A DNA stretch of 64,000 nt from Paludisphaera mucosa (GTDB lineage Bacteria; Planctomycetota; Planctomycetia; Isosphaerales; Isosphaeraceae): the NCBI RefSeq assembly GCF_029589435.1, contig NZ_JARRAG010000002.1:4464001-4528000 (forward strand), given 5' to 3'. Numbering within the stretch: the first letter of the stretch is position 1; each line of letters opens with the position of its first letter. A program made the position numbers and the translations under genes. The notes beneath the pieces are model-generated. The model did not search any database. It had not been told where the DNA came from and saw nothing but the letters and a program-made list of their open reading frames with translations. Positions 33,641 through 41,438 of the stretch are shown here, piece after piece.

Positions 33641-35257
33641 ATGGTGGAGACGATCGGGGGTCGGGCCGCGCCGATGCGGACGTTGGACGAGGCCGTCGCT
33701 CAGGGACGGCTCTGCCCGTCGCCGACGCCCCGGCCGGAGGGCCGGCGGCTGGTCGTCGTGGTCCACGGCTGGAGGCGGACGCCCGAAGCCTACAAGGGGC
33801 TGCTGCGGTCCTTCCGCGACGATCCCCGGCTCGCCGACTGCGACCTGCTCCCCTGGGCCTACCGGGCCGGGCGGCTGTCGAACACCAACCCGACCGGCGT
33901 GGCCCAGGGGCTGGCGACCGAGATCGATCGGCTGGATCGCGAGAACGACTATCGGGAGATCTTCCTGGTGGGCCACAGCATGGGGGGCGTGATCGTCCGG
34001 GCCGCCCTGCTGGACGGGATCGAGCGGGACCTCGCCTGGGCCGCCCCCGGGAAGCGGAAGGTCCGGCGGCTGGTCCTGCTGGCGTCGACGAATCGCGGGT
34101 TCGACGTGCCGAGGTTCCTCGGGCCGGCGGTCTTCGTCATCCGCCACCTGCCGTTCCCCGTGGCTTCGTTCGCCCTGAGCATGCTGCGCGGGAGCTGGTT
34201 CGTCACGGGGGTCCGGCTCCGCTGGCTCCGCCGGTTCTGCGGGACCGAGCCGCCCGAGACCGTGCAGATCCTGGGCACCCGCGACCCGGTCGTCGGCCCC
34301 GACGACAGCGCCGACGTGTTCCGGTACGCCAACTCCGCGCTGGTCCCGGTCGACGCCGACCACATCTCGATCCTCCCGTCCGGGCCCGACGACCCGACGT
34401 ACCCTTACGTCGTGGACGCCCTGCTGGGGCCGATGTCCGCCAAGCACCGCCCGCGGCAGCCGGCCCCGCGGAGCCGGGTCGTCTTCCTCATCCACGGGAT
34501 CCGCGACTACGGCCCCTGGCTCGACGACCTCCGCGAGGCCGTGCTGCGGCTCGACCCCGAGGCCGAGGTCCTGCCGATCCGCTACGGCTATTTCAAGCTC
34601 ATCAACTTCCTCGCGCCGTCGCTGCGGGCCGGCAAGGTGCGGGACTTCGTCGACCGCTACGTCCAGGAGCTGGCCAAGCGGCCCGACGTGCCGTTCGCGG
34701 CGGCCGGCCACAGCAACGGCACGTTCATCATCGCGACGGCCGTGAAGGACGTGCCCGGCGTCGAGTTCGAGCGCGTCTACCTCGCCGGCAGCGTCCTGCC
34801 CGACGACTTCGCCTGGGACGCCCTGATCGGCGGCAAGGTCGCGCAGGTCCGCAACGACACCGCCCGCTCCGACTGGGTGGTCGCCCTGATCTGCGGCACC
34901 CTGAGCTGGCTGGCCCCCTACCGCGACCTCGGCATCGGCGGGTTCGCCGGCTTCCAGCGCCTCCCCCCCGGATCCGAGAGCCGCTACCTGCCAGGCGACC
35001 ACGGCGCGGCCCTGACCAAGGACAACCTCTCCTCGATCGCCGCGTTCCTCGTGCACGGCCGCCCCGGCGCCCTGACGGGCCTGCCGACCAGCCTGCCGAC
35101 CTGGCTCGACCGGGGCTCGCGCGGCCTCTTCTGGATCCTGCTCGTCGCCCTCGTCGCGATCGTCGGCCTCCTCTTCGTGGTCGGCCTCACGCCCGCCATC
35201 CTCTGGACCGGCGCGATCCTGGCCGTCGTCGCCGTCGTTTTCCTGATCGCATATTGA
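33641..35257 (+). CDS. Tandem alpha/beta-hydrolase fusion with C-terminal membrane helices
   Basis: A 538-aa protein holding two hydrolase domains. The first (about 1-260) has VVVVHGWRRTPEAYKG and the elbow LVGHSMGGVIVRAAL. The second (about 280-480) starts VVFLIHGIRDYGPWLDDLRE and has AAGHSNGTFIIATAVKD. The C-terminus has two hydrophobic helices (FWILLVALVAIVGLLFVVGL and TPAILWTGAILAVVAVVF), so the protein is membrane-anchored. The second domain resembles the PGAP1-like hydrolase at 10764. Both serine nucleophiles are present, but catalytic His and Asp are hard to place. A lipase-like or acyltransferase role is inferred. The downstream gene begins 58 bp later on the same strand. Confidence 0.75.
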   Translation: MVETIGGRAAPMRTLDEAVAQGRLCPSPTPRPEGRRLVVVVHGWRRTPEAYKGLLRSFRDDPRLADCDLLPWAYRAGRLSNTNPTGVAQGLATEIDRLDRENDYREIFLVGHSMGGVIVRAALLDGIERDLAWAAPGKRKVRRLVLLASTNRGFDVPRFLGPAVFVIRHLPFPVASFALSMLRGSWFVTGVRLRWLRRFCGTEPPETVQILGTRDPVVGPDDSADVFRYANSALVPVDADHISILPSGPDDPTYPYVVDALLGPMSAKHRPRQPAPRSRVVFLIHGIRDYGPWLDDLREAVLRLDPEAEVLPIRYGYFKLINFLAPSLRAGKVRDFVDRYVQELAKRPDVPFAAAGHSNGTFIIATAVKDVPGVEFERVYLAGSVLPDDFAWDALIGGKVAQVRNDTARSDWVVALICGTLSWLAPYRDLGIGGFAGFQRLPPGSESRYLPGDHGAALTKDNLSSIAAFLVHGRPGALTGLPTSLPTWLDRGSRGLFWILLVALVAIVGLLFVVGLTPAILWTGAILAVVAVVFLIAY

Positions 35258-35315
35258 AGGTGACGGGCGGGCGGGATGCCGCTCCGTGCCTCATCCTTCT
35301 TTTCGAGGGACCACG

Positions 35316-35897
35316 ATGTCCGACCCGATCGAGGCGGTCCTTTCCAACTGGATCGAACAGGCCCTGTCGCCGGTCGGCCGCCTGCCGGAGGGGACGACCC
35401 CGGCGGCCTGGGTGGCGGCCCGGTTCACGGCGTGGTGGCGGGGGCGGGCTGATGAAGCCTTATGCGACGCCCTCGCCGCGACGACCGCGACTCGCGCGGA
35501 GCTGATGCGCCTCGGCGGTTGGGACGCGTTCGGCGAGGCGCTCCACAGACTGACCCACGTGGAAGACGCCCTGGGAGACGTCGAAGCGACCTTCGGCCCT
35601 CCCGGACCGACCAGAGACGAGCGGGATCGTGCGATGAGGGCGCTGGCCCGGTCCGTGGTCGAAGCTGCGGCGTTCCTGGAACTCGCGGACGACGACATGG
35701 TGCACCCCGACGCCGCGGTCGGAGCCCTGGAAGGAATCGGTCGCGAGTTGAGCGACGCCGGCCCGGTGGCGAAGGCCGCGCTGCGCGAGGCCGTCGACGC
35801 CCTGCTGGCGGACGAGCGAAGCGACGGCCGGCCCCGGAGCGAGTACGTCGAGTTCCTCGAAAGCTTCATGACCTCGTTCGGGCTCCACGAGGATTGA
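35316..35897 (+). CDS. Hypothetical soluble helical protein
   Basis: A 193-aa, almost entirely helical, acidic protein with no signal peptide: IEAVLSNWIEQALSPVGRL, DEALCDALAATTATRAELM, then EFLESFMTSFGLHED. The start ATG at 35316 follows a CGAGGGA ribosome site and gives a natural start; a longer in-frame start would add MPHPSFRGTT. It follows the hydrolase fusion by 58 bp on the same strand and may be co-transcribed. Size and helicity would fit an accessory or immunity protein for the hydrolase, but nothing shows that. Confidence 0.5.
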   Translation: MSDPIEAVLSNWIEQALSPVGRLPEGTTPAAWVAARFTAWWRGRADEALCDALAATTATRAELMRLGGWDAFGEALHRLTHVEDALGDVEATFGPPGPTRDERDRAMRALARSVVEAAAFLELADDDMVHPDAAVGALEGIGRELSDAGPVAKAALREAVDALLADERSDGRPRSEYVEFLESFMTSFGLHED

Positions 35898-36053
35898 GGG
35901 CGGGGGTTCCCCGACCTTCCCGCATCCCACCCCCTCGACCGCGACATGAAGATTTTTTATGATTGGGCGGGGGGGGTGAAACGCGCGGACGCAGACCGCC
36001 GCGACGACGGGCGACGCGTGCGAGGTGCGGCGGCTGACGGGAAGGATGGACCC

Positions 36054-36278
36054 ATGGATCGACCGGCGCGACGGGGGCGGGGTTTCACGCTGATGGAGCT
36101 GCTGGTGGTGATCGCGCTGCCGACCTACGGCGCCGTCACCGCCCGCAGCTTCCACGCCGGCGGCCTGAACGCCCTGCTGCTCGACGGCTCCGTCCGGTTC
36201 ATCAAGAACACCATCGCCCTGCCGACCTGGCGCGCGCTCGGCACCCGCGCCGGCGGCGAGGTCGTGAGCGACTATTGA
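36054..36278 (+). pseudogene. DUF1559 gene reduced by an internal deletion
   Basis: A 74-aa reading frame joins the DUF1559 prepilin start (RGRGFTLMELLVVIA) directly to the DUF1559 end (SFHAGGLNALLLDGSVRFIK, then [19 protein letters not shown]). Family members are 320-360 aa, so about 280 residues are missing, with the frame kept. It could still make a short pseudopilin-like peptide, but the full core is lost. It is followed by a lipoprotein gene, the same pairing as at 59029-60609. Confidence 0.75.
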
Positions 36279-36303
36279 CGGACGATCGCATCCCAGGACG
36301 AAG

Positions 36304-36746
36304 ATGAAGAGGTCGAGCGATGTTCCATCTCCCCCCGCCCGCGGCGCCCGGCCCTCCATGCGGCCCTGGTCGCGCTCGGGCTGACGGCGACGCTGGCCTG
36401 GACGGGCTGCGGCGCGAGCGCGACGCCCGACCCCGACGCCAGCCGGACGACCGCGGCGAAGTTCCTCGAAGAGGTCCGCGTCGGCAAGCCCGAGCAGGCG
36501 TGGGAAGGGACCTCCACCGAGTTCAAGTCGATGCTCGGCCGCGACGGCCTGGTCGGCTACGTCAAGGCCCATAAATCGCTCAAGGAGAAGGCCCCGGCCG
36601 AGTTCGTCTCGTTCAACGTCGCCGAGCGCGAGGGCCTGCCGCTGGCCGAATGCCTCTTCCGCACGGCCGATCAGCGAGCCGCCGTGAAGGTCCTGCTCGC
36701 CCGCGAGGGCGGCGCCTGGAAGGTCGAACGCCTCACCGCCGACTGA
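36304..36746 (+). pseudogene. Lipoprotein gene with a frameshift in a C-run near its start
   Basis: The body (ALVALGLTATLAWTGCG with a TGC lipobox, then FLEEVRVGKPEQAWEGTS, EFVSFNVAERE, LLAREGGAWKVERLTAD) is a normal lipoprotein of about 140 aa. No start codon lies upstream in this frame. The natural start MKRSSDVPSP at 36304 is in another frame and reaches the body only if one base is added in the six-C run at 36331-36336. This is either a real phase change or a sequencing error. A translation from the internal ATG at 36531 would lose the signal peptide. It pairs with the deleted DUF1559 gene. Confidence 0.6.
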
Positions 36747-36998
36747 CCCCCGCCCCCCCCCGCACGCCCCCGAGCCGGGCCTATGCGTTTCCGCGCGCGC
36801 CGTCCCCGCCACCCACTTCTCAACGCGTGGCTGCAAGCGTATGATCGTCGCCGGCGTCCGAGAAGCTTAGGGGACCCGCGCCGGCCGAGGCCGCCCCGGC
36901 GTCCCCGACCTCCTCGGGTCGCGACGGGGAGGGTCGTCCCGCGACGGATGCGGACGCGCCCGGTCGCTCGCCGAGCACACCCAGGATGGAGTCGCAGC

Positions 36999-38390
36999 AT
37001 GATGCTCACGCATGGACGACAGCGCCGCCCCGTCGCCCGGACGTGGAGCCTGGAGGCGCTGGAAGATCGAAGACTGATGTCCGTGACCGACCCGGCGCCT
37101 TCGGAAATCGCCTTCCCGCCGAATTCCTACCACGAGGTCTCCGAGGCCGCCGGCTCGGCGCCCTTAACCGTCGTCCGCACGGGCGACCTCTCGGGGCCGG
37201 CGAGCGTCCATGTTCAGACGCGGTCGGCCAGCGCTCAAGTAGGATACGACTACGTCGGCCTCGACTTCGTCCTGGGCTTCGCCCCCGGCCAGTCCGAGGC
37301 GACGTTCGACCTCGTCATCCTCGACGACGACCTCTCGGAGCCGCTCTATAAGGGTATAGAGATTCTCCTGGACCGTCCCGAGGGCGTCGACGGCCTGGGC
37401 TTCTCGTCGACCGCACTGGTCGGCCTCGTCGACGACGAACCGGGGAGCGCCCAGCCCTTGACGTTCCTCGACTTCGGCGACGCCGGGCTCTGGACCTACA
37501 ACGACGCCGAGGGCTACCGCAAGATCAACGACGCCTCCCCCGAGGCAATCTTGACCACGTCGCAGCGCGGGGCGCTCCTCGACTTCGGCCCGGCGGGGCT
37601 CTGGGCCTGGGACGCCCTCCGGGGCTACCGGCAGCTCAGCGACGTCGACCCCGAGGCCATGCTGAGCCTCCCCCAGGGCAATCCCCCGATTCCCCAGGTC
37701 TGGGGGCCGGGCCCCACGGGGTCGTACACGGACACGACGCTCATCGACTTCGGCCACGGGGGTCTCTGGACCTGGAGCGAGGCCGACGGCTATCGCAAGA
37801 TCAACGACGCCAGCCCCGAGGCGATGGCGGGCTCCGGCTACTCAGCCTTCCTCGACTTCGGCCCCGCCGGGCTCTGGGCCTGGGACAGGCCCTTCGGCCG
37901 CTACGAGAAGATCAACGACGCCAGCCCCGAGGCGATGGCGGGCCTGGACACCCCGTCTCCGTCCGGCTCCTTCGATTTCGGCGCGAGCGGCCTCTGGCAA
38001 TGGAACGCATCCGGCGCCTGGCGGAAGCTTAGCGATTCCGACCCCGTCGCGATGACAGCCGGCACCCCCGGCCACACCTACATCAACTTCGGTCCCGGCG
38101 GCCTGTGGGATCATCAGTGGGACGGCACCTGGCTGAAGCTGGGCGACGCCGCGCCCGAGACGATCCTCGCCTCGCAGGACGACCTCTACCTCGGCTACGG
38201 CGCGGGCGGCCTCTGGCGAAGGGCGGGGGACGGGACCTGGACCCGGCTCAACGACGCCTCGCCCGAGGCGAGCGTCATGGGAGACGACCTCCTGCTCGAC
38301 TACGGCCGCTTCGGCCTCTGGCGCTGGAAGACGACGGACGGCTTCCGGAAGCTCAACGACGCCGACGTCGCCGCCATCGCGATCGCCTGA
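36999..38390 (+). CDS. Surface repeat protein A: Calx-beta plus eight GLWxW repeats
   Basis: A 463-aa protein opening with the planctomycete extracellular N-terminal motif LEALEDRRLMS (residues about 17-27), thought to mark secreted proteins. A Calx-beta-like domain follows (about 30-148: EVSEAAGSAPLTVVRTGDLS, ATFDLVILDDDLSEP), probably Ca-binding. From about residue 153 to the end come eight repeats of roughly 37 residues of the type DFGxxGLWxW, a GYRKIND turn and xSPEAM. The start pair ATGATG at 36999 follows a conserved GGATGGAGTC leader shared with the next paralogues. It is first of the tandem array. Function unknown; a beta-propeller surface adhesin or glycan binder is an inference. Confidence 0.88.
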   Translation: MMLTHGRQRRPVARTWSLEALEDRRLMSVTDPAPSEIAFPPNSYHEVSEAAGSAPLTVVRTGDLSGPASVHVQTRSASAQVGYDYVGLDFVLGFAPGQSEATFDLVILDDDLSEPLYKGIEILLDRPEGVDGLGFSSTALVGLVDDEPGSAQPLTFLDFGDAGLWTYNDAEGYRKINDASPEAILTTSQRGALLDFGPAGLWAWDALRGYRQLSDVDPEAMLSLPQGNPPIPQVWGPGPTGSYTDTTLIDFGHGGLWTWSEADGYRKINDASPEAMAGSGYSAFLDFGPAGLWAWDRPFGRYEKINDASPEAMAGLDTPSPSGSFDFGASGLWQWNASGAWRKLSDSDPVAMTAGTPGHTYINFGPGGLWDHQWDGTWLKLGDAAPETILASQDDLYLGYGAGGLWRRAGDGTWTRLNDASPEASVMGDDLLLDYGRFGLWRWKTTDGFRKLNDADVAAIAIA

Positions 38391-38405
38391 ATCGATCGCG
38401 CCACC

Positions 38406-38433
38406 CGGCGGCCGGGGAGGAATCCGGCCGCCG
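38406..38433. terminator. Hairpin between repeat genes A and B
   Basis: CGGCGGCCGG and CCGGCCGCCG form a perfect 10-bp stem around GGAGGAAT, right after the stop of gene A. Similar hairpins follow genes B and C. Confidence 0.45.
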
Positions 38434-38458
38434 CTCCCACCCTGAATGGAGCCGCAGA

Positions 38459-39829
38459 ATGATGCTCACCCATGGACGCGCGCGCCGCCGTTCCCCACGC
38501 CGATGGAACCTGGAGGCGCTGGAAGACCGCCGTCTGATGTCCGTCGGCGATCCGACGCCCTCGGAGATCGCCTTCCCGCCGTACGCCTACCACGAGGTCT
38601 CCGAGGCCGCGGGGGCGGAGCCGTTCACCGTCGTCCGCACGGGGGACCTCTCGGGCCCGGCGAGCGTTCGCGTCCGGACGAGGGGGGACTTCGCCCTGGA
38701 CGGGTACGATTACGTGGGACTCGATTTCGTGCTGACGTTCGCCCCCGGCCAGTCCGAGGCCGACTTCGCCGTCGCCATCCTCGACGACGCCGTCGCCGAA
38801 CCGTATTACCCCAAGGGGTTCTGGGTCGAGCTTTCGGAGCCGACGGGGGTGGACGGCCTGGGGGTCTGGTCGGTCGCGTCGGTGCACCTCATCGACGACG
38901 AGCCGGCCAGCACGCCCGCGCTGGCCTTCATGGACTTCGGCGACGCCGGGCTCTGGACCTACAACGACGCCTCGGGCTATCGCAAGATCAACGACGCGTC
39001 CCCCGAGGCCATCGTCGCCGCGCCCACGGTGGCGGCGTACGGGGCCTACCTCGACTTCGGCGAGTCCGGGCTCTGGGCGTACGACGAGGTGCGGGGCTAT
39101 CGCCGGCTCAGCGACGTCGATCCCGAGGCGATGGCGATCGCCCCCGGGTCGTCGTTCCTCGCCATCGACTTCGGCCGGGGCGGGCTCTGGACCTGGAGCG
39201 AGTCCTCGGGCTGGGCCCACCTCAACGACGTCAGCCCCGACGCTATGGTCGCGGAGACGGGCGGCGTCTTCCTCGACTACGGCGACCAGGGCCTCTGGGA
39301 GTGGAACGAGATCGCCGGCTGGGCGAAGCTCAACGACGCCGCCCCCGAGACGATCCTGGGCGGCGGCTACTTCGACTACGGCGCGGCCGGCCTCTGGTCG
39401 TGGAGCCGCGACCCCTTCTCGCAGTCGAACGTCTGGACCAAGCTCGGCGACGGCCGCGCCGAGGGGGTGGCCGTCTACGACGACCGGACCTACTTCGACT
39501 TCGGGCCGAAGGGCGTCTGGAGCCTGGACGCCGACTCGGCCTGGCGGAAGGTCAGCGACTCCGACCCCGCGTCGATGACCGCCTCGTTCGACGCCCTCTA
39601 CATCGACTTCGGGCCCGGCGGCGTCTGGCGGTGGGGGCGATATGACCTGAGGCCCGACCTGCCGGATTTCTGGACCCGTCTCAGCGACGCCCCGGCGCAG
39701 GCGGTCGTCCTCGTGAGCATGAACGACCTCCTCATCGACTTCGGCCCCGGCGGCCTCTGGCGATGGTCGGTGAAGGACGGCTACGCCAAGCTCAACGCCG
39801 CCGACCCCTCCGCCGTCGCGGTCGTCTGA
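38459..39829 (+). CDS. Surface repeat protein B
   Basis: A 456-aa paralogue of A, nearly identical in its start (NLEALEDRRLMSVGD, then PSEIAFPPYAYHEVSEAAGA). The Calx-beta-like domain spans about residues 30-148 and eight GLWxW repeats run from about 150 to the end, for instance LYIDFGPGGVWRWG, LLIDFGPGGLWRWS and a final GYAKLNAADPSAVAVV. The fifth and seventh repeats have insertions. The leader before ATGATG repeats that of A. The closeness of A and B in DNA points to a recent duplication. Role as for A. Confidence 0.88.
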   Translation: MMLTHGRARRRSPRRWNLEALEDRRLMSVGDPTPSEIAFPPYAYHEVSEAAGAEPFTVVRTGDLSGPASVRVRTRGDFALDGYDYVGLDFVLTFAPGQSEADFAVAILDDAVAEPYYPKGFWVELSEPTGVDGLGVWSVASVHLIDDEPASTPALAFMDFGDAGLWTYNDASGYRKINDASPEAIVAAPTVAAYGAYLDFGESGLWAYDEVRGYRRLSDVDPEAMAIAPGSSFLAIDFGRGGLWTWSESSGWAHLNDVSPDAMVAETGGVFLDYGDQGLWEWNEIAGWAKLNDAAPETILGGGYFDYGAAGLWSWSRDPFSQSNVWTKLGDGRAEGVAVYDDRTYFDFGPKGVWSLDADSAWRKVSDSDPASMTASFDALYIDFGPGGVWRWGRYDLRPDLPDFWTRLSDAPAQAVVLVSMNDLLIDFGPGGLWRWSVKDGYAKLNAADPSAVAVV

Positions 39830-39846
39830 GCCGGGCGGAGCCCGGC
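39830..39846. terminator. Short hairpin between repeat genes B and C
   Basis: GCCGGGC and GCCCGGC around a GGA loop, starting at the last base of the stop codon of gene B. Possible terminator; no T-tract. Confidence 0.35.
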
Positions 39847-39920
39847 GACGCATCAGGATCGACCTCATGGGCGGTCGGGCCCCGCGCCCGGTCGCCCTTC
39901 ACCCGGGATGGAGTCCCCAC

Positions 39921-41270
39921 ATGATGATCTCGCATGGACGATCGAGTCGTTCCCGCGGCCGGAGGCCGGTCCTTGAATCGCTGGAGGGGCGTCGGCTGAT
40001 GGCCGGCGGCTCGGATATCGTGTCGCTGATCGAGTTCGGGACGAATTCGAGCCGGTCGGTCTCCGAGGCGGCGGGGCGGCAGACGTTCACGGTGACCCGC
40101 ACCGGCGACCTTTCGGGGCTCGCGACCGTGAAGGTGCGGACCGTGGCGGGGACGGCCCTGGAGGGGTACGACTACGTCACGTTCCAGACGACGCTGACGT
40201 TCGCCCCCGGGCAGTCCACGGCCACGTTCGGCGTCGACCTCGTCGACGACAAGGTCTCGGAGTCGCCTTACAAGCTGTTCAACGTGATCCTGTTCGACCC
40301 CGCCGGCGGCGCGGGGCTGGCCGCCGCGTCGACCGCCGGGGTGTTCATCATGGACGACGAGCCGGCGAGCACCCAGCCGCTGAGCTTCTTCGACTACGGG
40401 GCCTACGGCGTCTGGACCTACGACGCGATCGAGGGGTTCCGCAAGATCGGCGCCGCCGACCCCCAGGCCGTCGTCGGCTCGTCCAACCGCTCGGGCTACC
40501 TCGACCTGGGCGCGGGCGGCCTCTGGGCTTGGGACGCCCTGCGGGGCGTGCGGAAGCTCAGCGACGCCGACCCGCAGCAGATGGTCGTGGTGAACAACGA
40601 CTGGACCCGGGCCGAGGACGTCCTGCTCGTCGACTACGGGGCGGGGGGCCTCTGGCGGTACAGCGATTCGCGGGGCTGGCTGCAGCTCAGCGACGTCGAC
40701 CCGCGGGCGATCACGGTCGACCGCCAGACGGTCTTCATCGACTTCGGATACGGCGGCCTCTGGCGCTGGGGCGACGCCCTGCCGTGGCTCAAGCTCAACG
40801 ACGTCGCCCCCGAGGGCATGACCGCCGACGTCGGCGTGCTGTTCCTCGACTACGGGTCGAGCGGGCTCTGGAGCTGGTCGACGGCCCAGGGCTGGGCGAA
40901 GGTCGGCGACGGCGACCCCCAGGCCATCGCCTCCGAGGGCGACGTCCTCTACGCCGACTACGGCGCGGCCGGCCTCTGGAGCTGGACCGACGCCGCCGGC
41001 TGGGCCCGCCTGAACGCGGCCGACCCGCGCTCGATGCTGAGCGTCGGCGGCGTCCTCTACCTGGACTTCGCCGCGTTCGGCGCCTGGACCTGGACCGCCG
41101 CCGCCGGCTTCCATCAGGAGACGGGGGCCGCCGTCGACGGCCTCCTCGACAGCCCCGGAGCTGGCCGGGTCTTCGTCGACCAGGGGGCCGGCGGGCTCTG
41201 GGGCTGGACCGCCACCGGCTACAAGCGGCTGAACGTCGCCGACCCCGACTCGACGGGCCGCACGGCCTGA
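39921..41270 (+). CDS. Surface repeat protein C
   Basis: A 449-aa paralogue. The N-terminal motif is VLESLEGRRLMAGG; the Calx-beta-like region (about 30-148) has RSVSEAAGRQTFTVTRTGDL and FAPGQSTATFGVDLVDDKVS. Eight repeats follow from about 151 (FFDYGAYGVWTYD, IDFGYGGLWRWG, LDYGSSGLWSWS and others). The seventh repeat is degraded (LDFAAFGAWTWTAAAGFHQE), losing the KLND turn. Start at the ATGATGATG run at 39921 with the GGGATGGAGTC leader. Predicted secreted; function unknown. Confidence 0.87.
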   Translation: MMISHGRSSRSRGRRPVLESLEGRRLMAGGSDIVSLIEFGTNSSRSVSEAAGRQTFTVTRTGDLSGLATVKVRTVAGTALEGYDYVTFQTTLTFAPGQSTATFGVDLVDDKVSESPYKLFNVILFDPAGGAGLAAASTAGVFIMDDEPASTQPLSFFDYGAYGVWTYDAIEGFRKIGAADPQAVVGSSNRSGYLDLGAGGLWAWDALRGVRKLSDADPQQMVVVNNDWTRAEDVLLVDYGAGGLWRYSDSRGWLQLSDVDPRAITVDRQTVFIDFGYGGLWRWGDALPWLKLNDVAPEGMTADVGVLFLDYGSSGLWSWSTAQGWAKVGDGDPQAIASEGDVLYADYGAAGLWSWTDAAGWARLNAADPRSMLSVGGVLYLDFAAFGAWTWTAAAGFHQETGAAVDGLLDSPGAGRVFVDQGAGGLWGWTATGYKRLNVADPDSTGRTA

Positions 41271-41280
41271 CGAGGCCGGT

Positions 41281-41301
41281 CCCCGCCCGCGGCCTGCGGG
41301 G
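41281..41301. terminator. Hairpin between repeat genes C and D
   Basis: CCCCGC and GCGGGG with a 9-nt loop, followed by TGAAAAAGGG. A weak terminator candidate 10 bp after gene C. Confidence 0.3.
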
Positions 41302-41438
41302 TGAAAAAGGGGGTCAACCCATGGCGTGAAGCCGCCGCCGGGGGTACGTTTCCCAATGGACGGGAAACTCCCGCCCCCCCGGGGGCTGTGCACGCACTAG
41401 CCCCCCCGGCCCGCCCCCGTTGCCGCAGGGCCCCCCCG

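Noticed and set aside
36320-36574. An 84-codon plus-strand protein beginning MFHLPPPAAPG
   Set aside because: It is the wrong frame of the lipoprotein gene; the lipobox and conserved body are in another frame.
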